The notes under the pieces: model-generated
Seen by the model: only the letters and a program-made list of their open reading frames with translations
What the model was told of the DNA's origin: nothing
The model's database searches: none
Position numbers and translations under genes: made by a program
Shown here: positions 13,840 through 14,723 of the stretch, piece by piece
How positions within the stretch are numbered: the stretch's first letter is position 1
Layout: each line of letters begins with the position of its first letter
Assembly: GCA_016873375.1 (NCBI GenBank)
Contig: VGXJ01000015.1
Coordinates: forward strand, 1-14,723
DNA from: Phycisphaerae bacterium
GTDB lineage: Bacteria > Planctomycetota > Phycisphaerae > Phycisphaerales > SM1A02
DNA: 14,723 bases
Reading direction: 5' to 3'

Positions 13840-13845
13840 TACAGT
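13840..13845 (+). promoter_or_regulatory. -10 box for pgi, likely leaderless
   Basis: TACAGT is followed by 6 bases (TCCGTC) and then ATG at 13852. There is no Shine-Dalgarno. It mirrors the tal promoter 26 bases away on the other strand. Confidence 0.5.
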
Positions 13846-13851
13846 TCCGTC

Positions 13852-14723
13852 ATGCCGAACACGATGAACGATGCTTGCTCCCTGCCGCTCCGCAGCCGGC
13901 TGTGCGACTGCGCATCGTGGAAAGCCCTCATGGCGCATCGTCGTGACATCGATCCTGTCGACCTGCGCACCGCCTTCATCGCCGAACCTGGCCGTGCCGC
14001 ACGCTGCACCACCTCGGGGGCCGGATGGACGCTCGACTGGTCCAAGCAACTCATGCAACCGGGAACGATGCCCCTGCTCCTCGATCTGGCACGCGAACGC
14101 GAGGTGCCCGGGCGCTTCGCCGCCATGCTCGCAGGGGTGCACCTGAACTGGACCGAGGGTCGCGCGGTGCTTCACACCGCGCTGCGTGCACCAGCCTCGG
14201 CGACGATCGAGGTCGATGGCCGCAATGTGGTGCCGGATGTCCACGACACGCTTGGGCGTATGGCGAACTTTGCCACGGCCCTGCGTACCGGTACCTGGCT
14301 CGGTGCCACCGGCAAGCGCATCCGCCATGTGATCAACATCGGGATCGGTGGAAGCGACCTCGGCCCAGCCATGGCCTACCAGGCCCTGCAGCCATGGCGC
14401 ACGCGCGAACTCGACTGCCGATTCGTGAGCAATGTCGACGGCAACGACCTCTCGACGGCTCTTGATGGACTTGACCCCCACGAGACGCTGTTCATCGTCT
14501 GCAGCAAGACATTCACCACCCAGGAGACGATGGAGAATGCTGCAAGCGCCCGCGCGTGGCTGGTGTCGCGGCTCGGAGAGGCAGCGGTCGGCCGGCACTT
14601 CGTCGCCGTCAGCACCAACCACGAGAAGGTGCGTGCCTTCGGCATCGATCCCAACAACATGTTCGGCTTCTGGGACTGGGTGGGCGGGCGCTACAGCATG
14701 GATGCCGCAATCGGCCTGAGCAC
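13852..14723 (+). CDS. pgi: Glucose-6-phosphate isomerase, 3'-truncated by the window
   Basis: The first 290 residues are present and the frame is open to the end of the window; full-length family members have about 540-560. It interconverts glucose 6-phosphate and fructose 6-phosphate in the cytoplasm. Visible motifs are LNWTEGRAVLHTALR, the phosphate-binding HVINIGIGGSDLGPAMAY, FVSNVDGNDLSTAL, FIVCSKTFTTQETM and FGFWDWVGGRYSM, the last being the first PGI signature. The catalytic Glu and His that follow in the family are beyond the window. ATG 13852 is the first in-frame start with a promoter element before it. An ATG four codons later is a possible alternative. The product feeds the same sugar-phosphate pool as the divergent tal gene. 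Confidence 0.96.
   Translation, partial: MPNTMNDACSLPLRSRLCDCASWKALMAHRRDIDPVDLRTAFIAEPGRAARCTTSGAGWTLDWSKQLMQPGTMPLLLDLAREREVPGRFAAMLAGVHLNWTEGRAVLHTALRAPASATIEVDGRNVVPDVHDTLGRMANFATALRTGTWLGATGKRIRHVINIGIGGSDLGPAMAYQALQPWRTRELDCRFVSNVDGNDLSTALDGLDPHETLFIVCSKTFTTQETMENAASARAWLVSRLGEAAVGRHFVAVSTNHEKVRAFGIDPNNMFGFWDWVGGRYSMDAAIGLS

Noticed and set aside
13801..14622. N-terminal extension of the transaldolase frame
   Set aside because: The extra 274 codons lie antisense to pgi and are not transaldolase-like. The family N-terminus and a -10 box place the start at 13800.

Overview
This is a GC-rich bacterial chromosome segment with dense, mostly housekeeping gene content. It most resembles a planctomycete, probably of the Phycisphaerae type. 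The clues are a secreted zincin protease ending in a PA14 domain and a paired dockerin-like calcium-binding repeat, and a short GGQ release-factor-like protein of a kind common in planctomycetes. This assignment is an inference from protein style, not a database match. No phage, transposase, insertion sequence or CRISPR array was seen.

Layout. Bases 3-359 hold the end of a carbon-nitrogen hydrolase. At 454-1128 is an unrecognised protein with a very basic N-terminus and a faint resemblance to sigma factor region 2. It is preceded by a good promoter flanked and overlapped by two palindromes, and followed by tRNA-Phe(GAA). A stand-alone GspE/MshE N-terminal-type domain (1287-1829, minus) is divergent from a possible degenerate PD-(D/E)XK protein (1949-2941). 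That gene converges on and overlaps hflX (2888-4447, minus). hflX is divergent from tsaD (4495-5577), whose stop overlaps the start of the release-factor-like gene (5574-6131). Next come the two ends of an alcohol dehydrogenase gene that has lost its middle (6208-6542), a TauE/SafE permease (6573-7358) and an M20 amidohydrolase (7412-8611). The secreted protease (8662-10863, minus) is divergent from recA (11084-12430), whose promoter contains a clear LexA-type SOS box. A terminator, tRNA-Leu(CAG), another terminator, transaldolase (12736-13800, minus) and the start of glucose-6-phosphate isomerase (13852 onward) complete the window.

How genes relate. tsaD (tRNA t6A modification), the release-factor-like gene and hflX (ribosome-associated GTPase) form a translation-related cluster. 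tal and pgi are divergent sugar-phosphate genes. recA is the one gene with visible stress regulation.

The most notable structural signal is at the starts. Eight genes carry a TANNNT hexamer 6 or 7 bases before the start codon, most without a convincing ribosome binding site, which suggests leaderless transcripts. Other genes (454, 1829, 5574, 11084) have Shine-Dalgarno sequences. I found no clear new multi-gene system. The most interesting leads are the leaderless promoter pattern, the collapsed alcohol dehydrogenase, the recA SOS promoter, the sigma-like protein with its palindromic promoter, and the HVK-variant nuclease-like protein.
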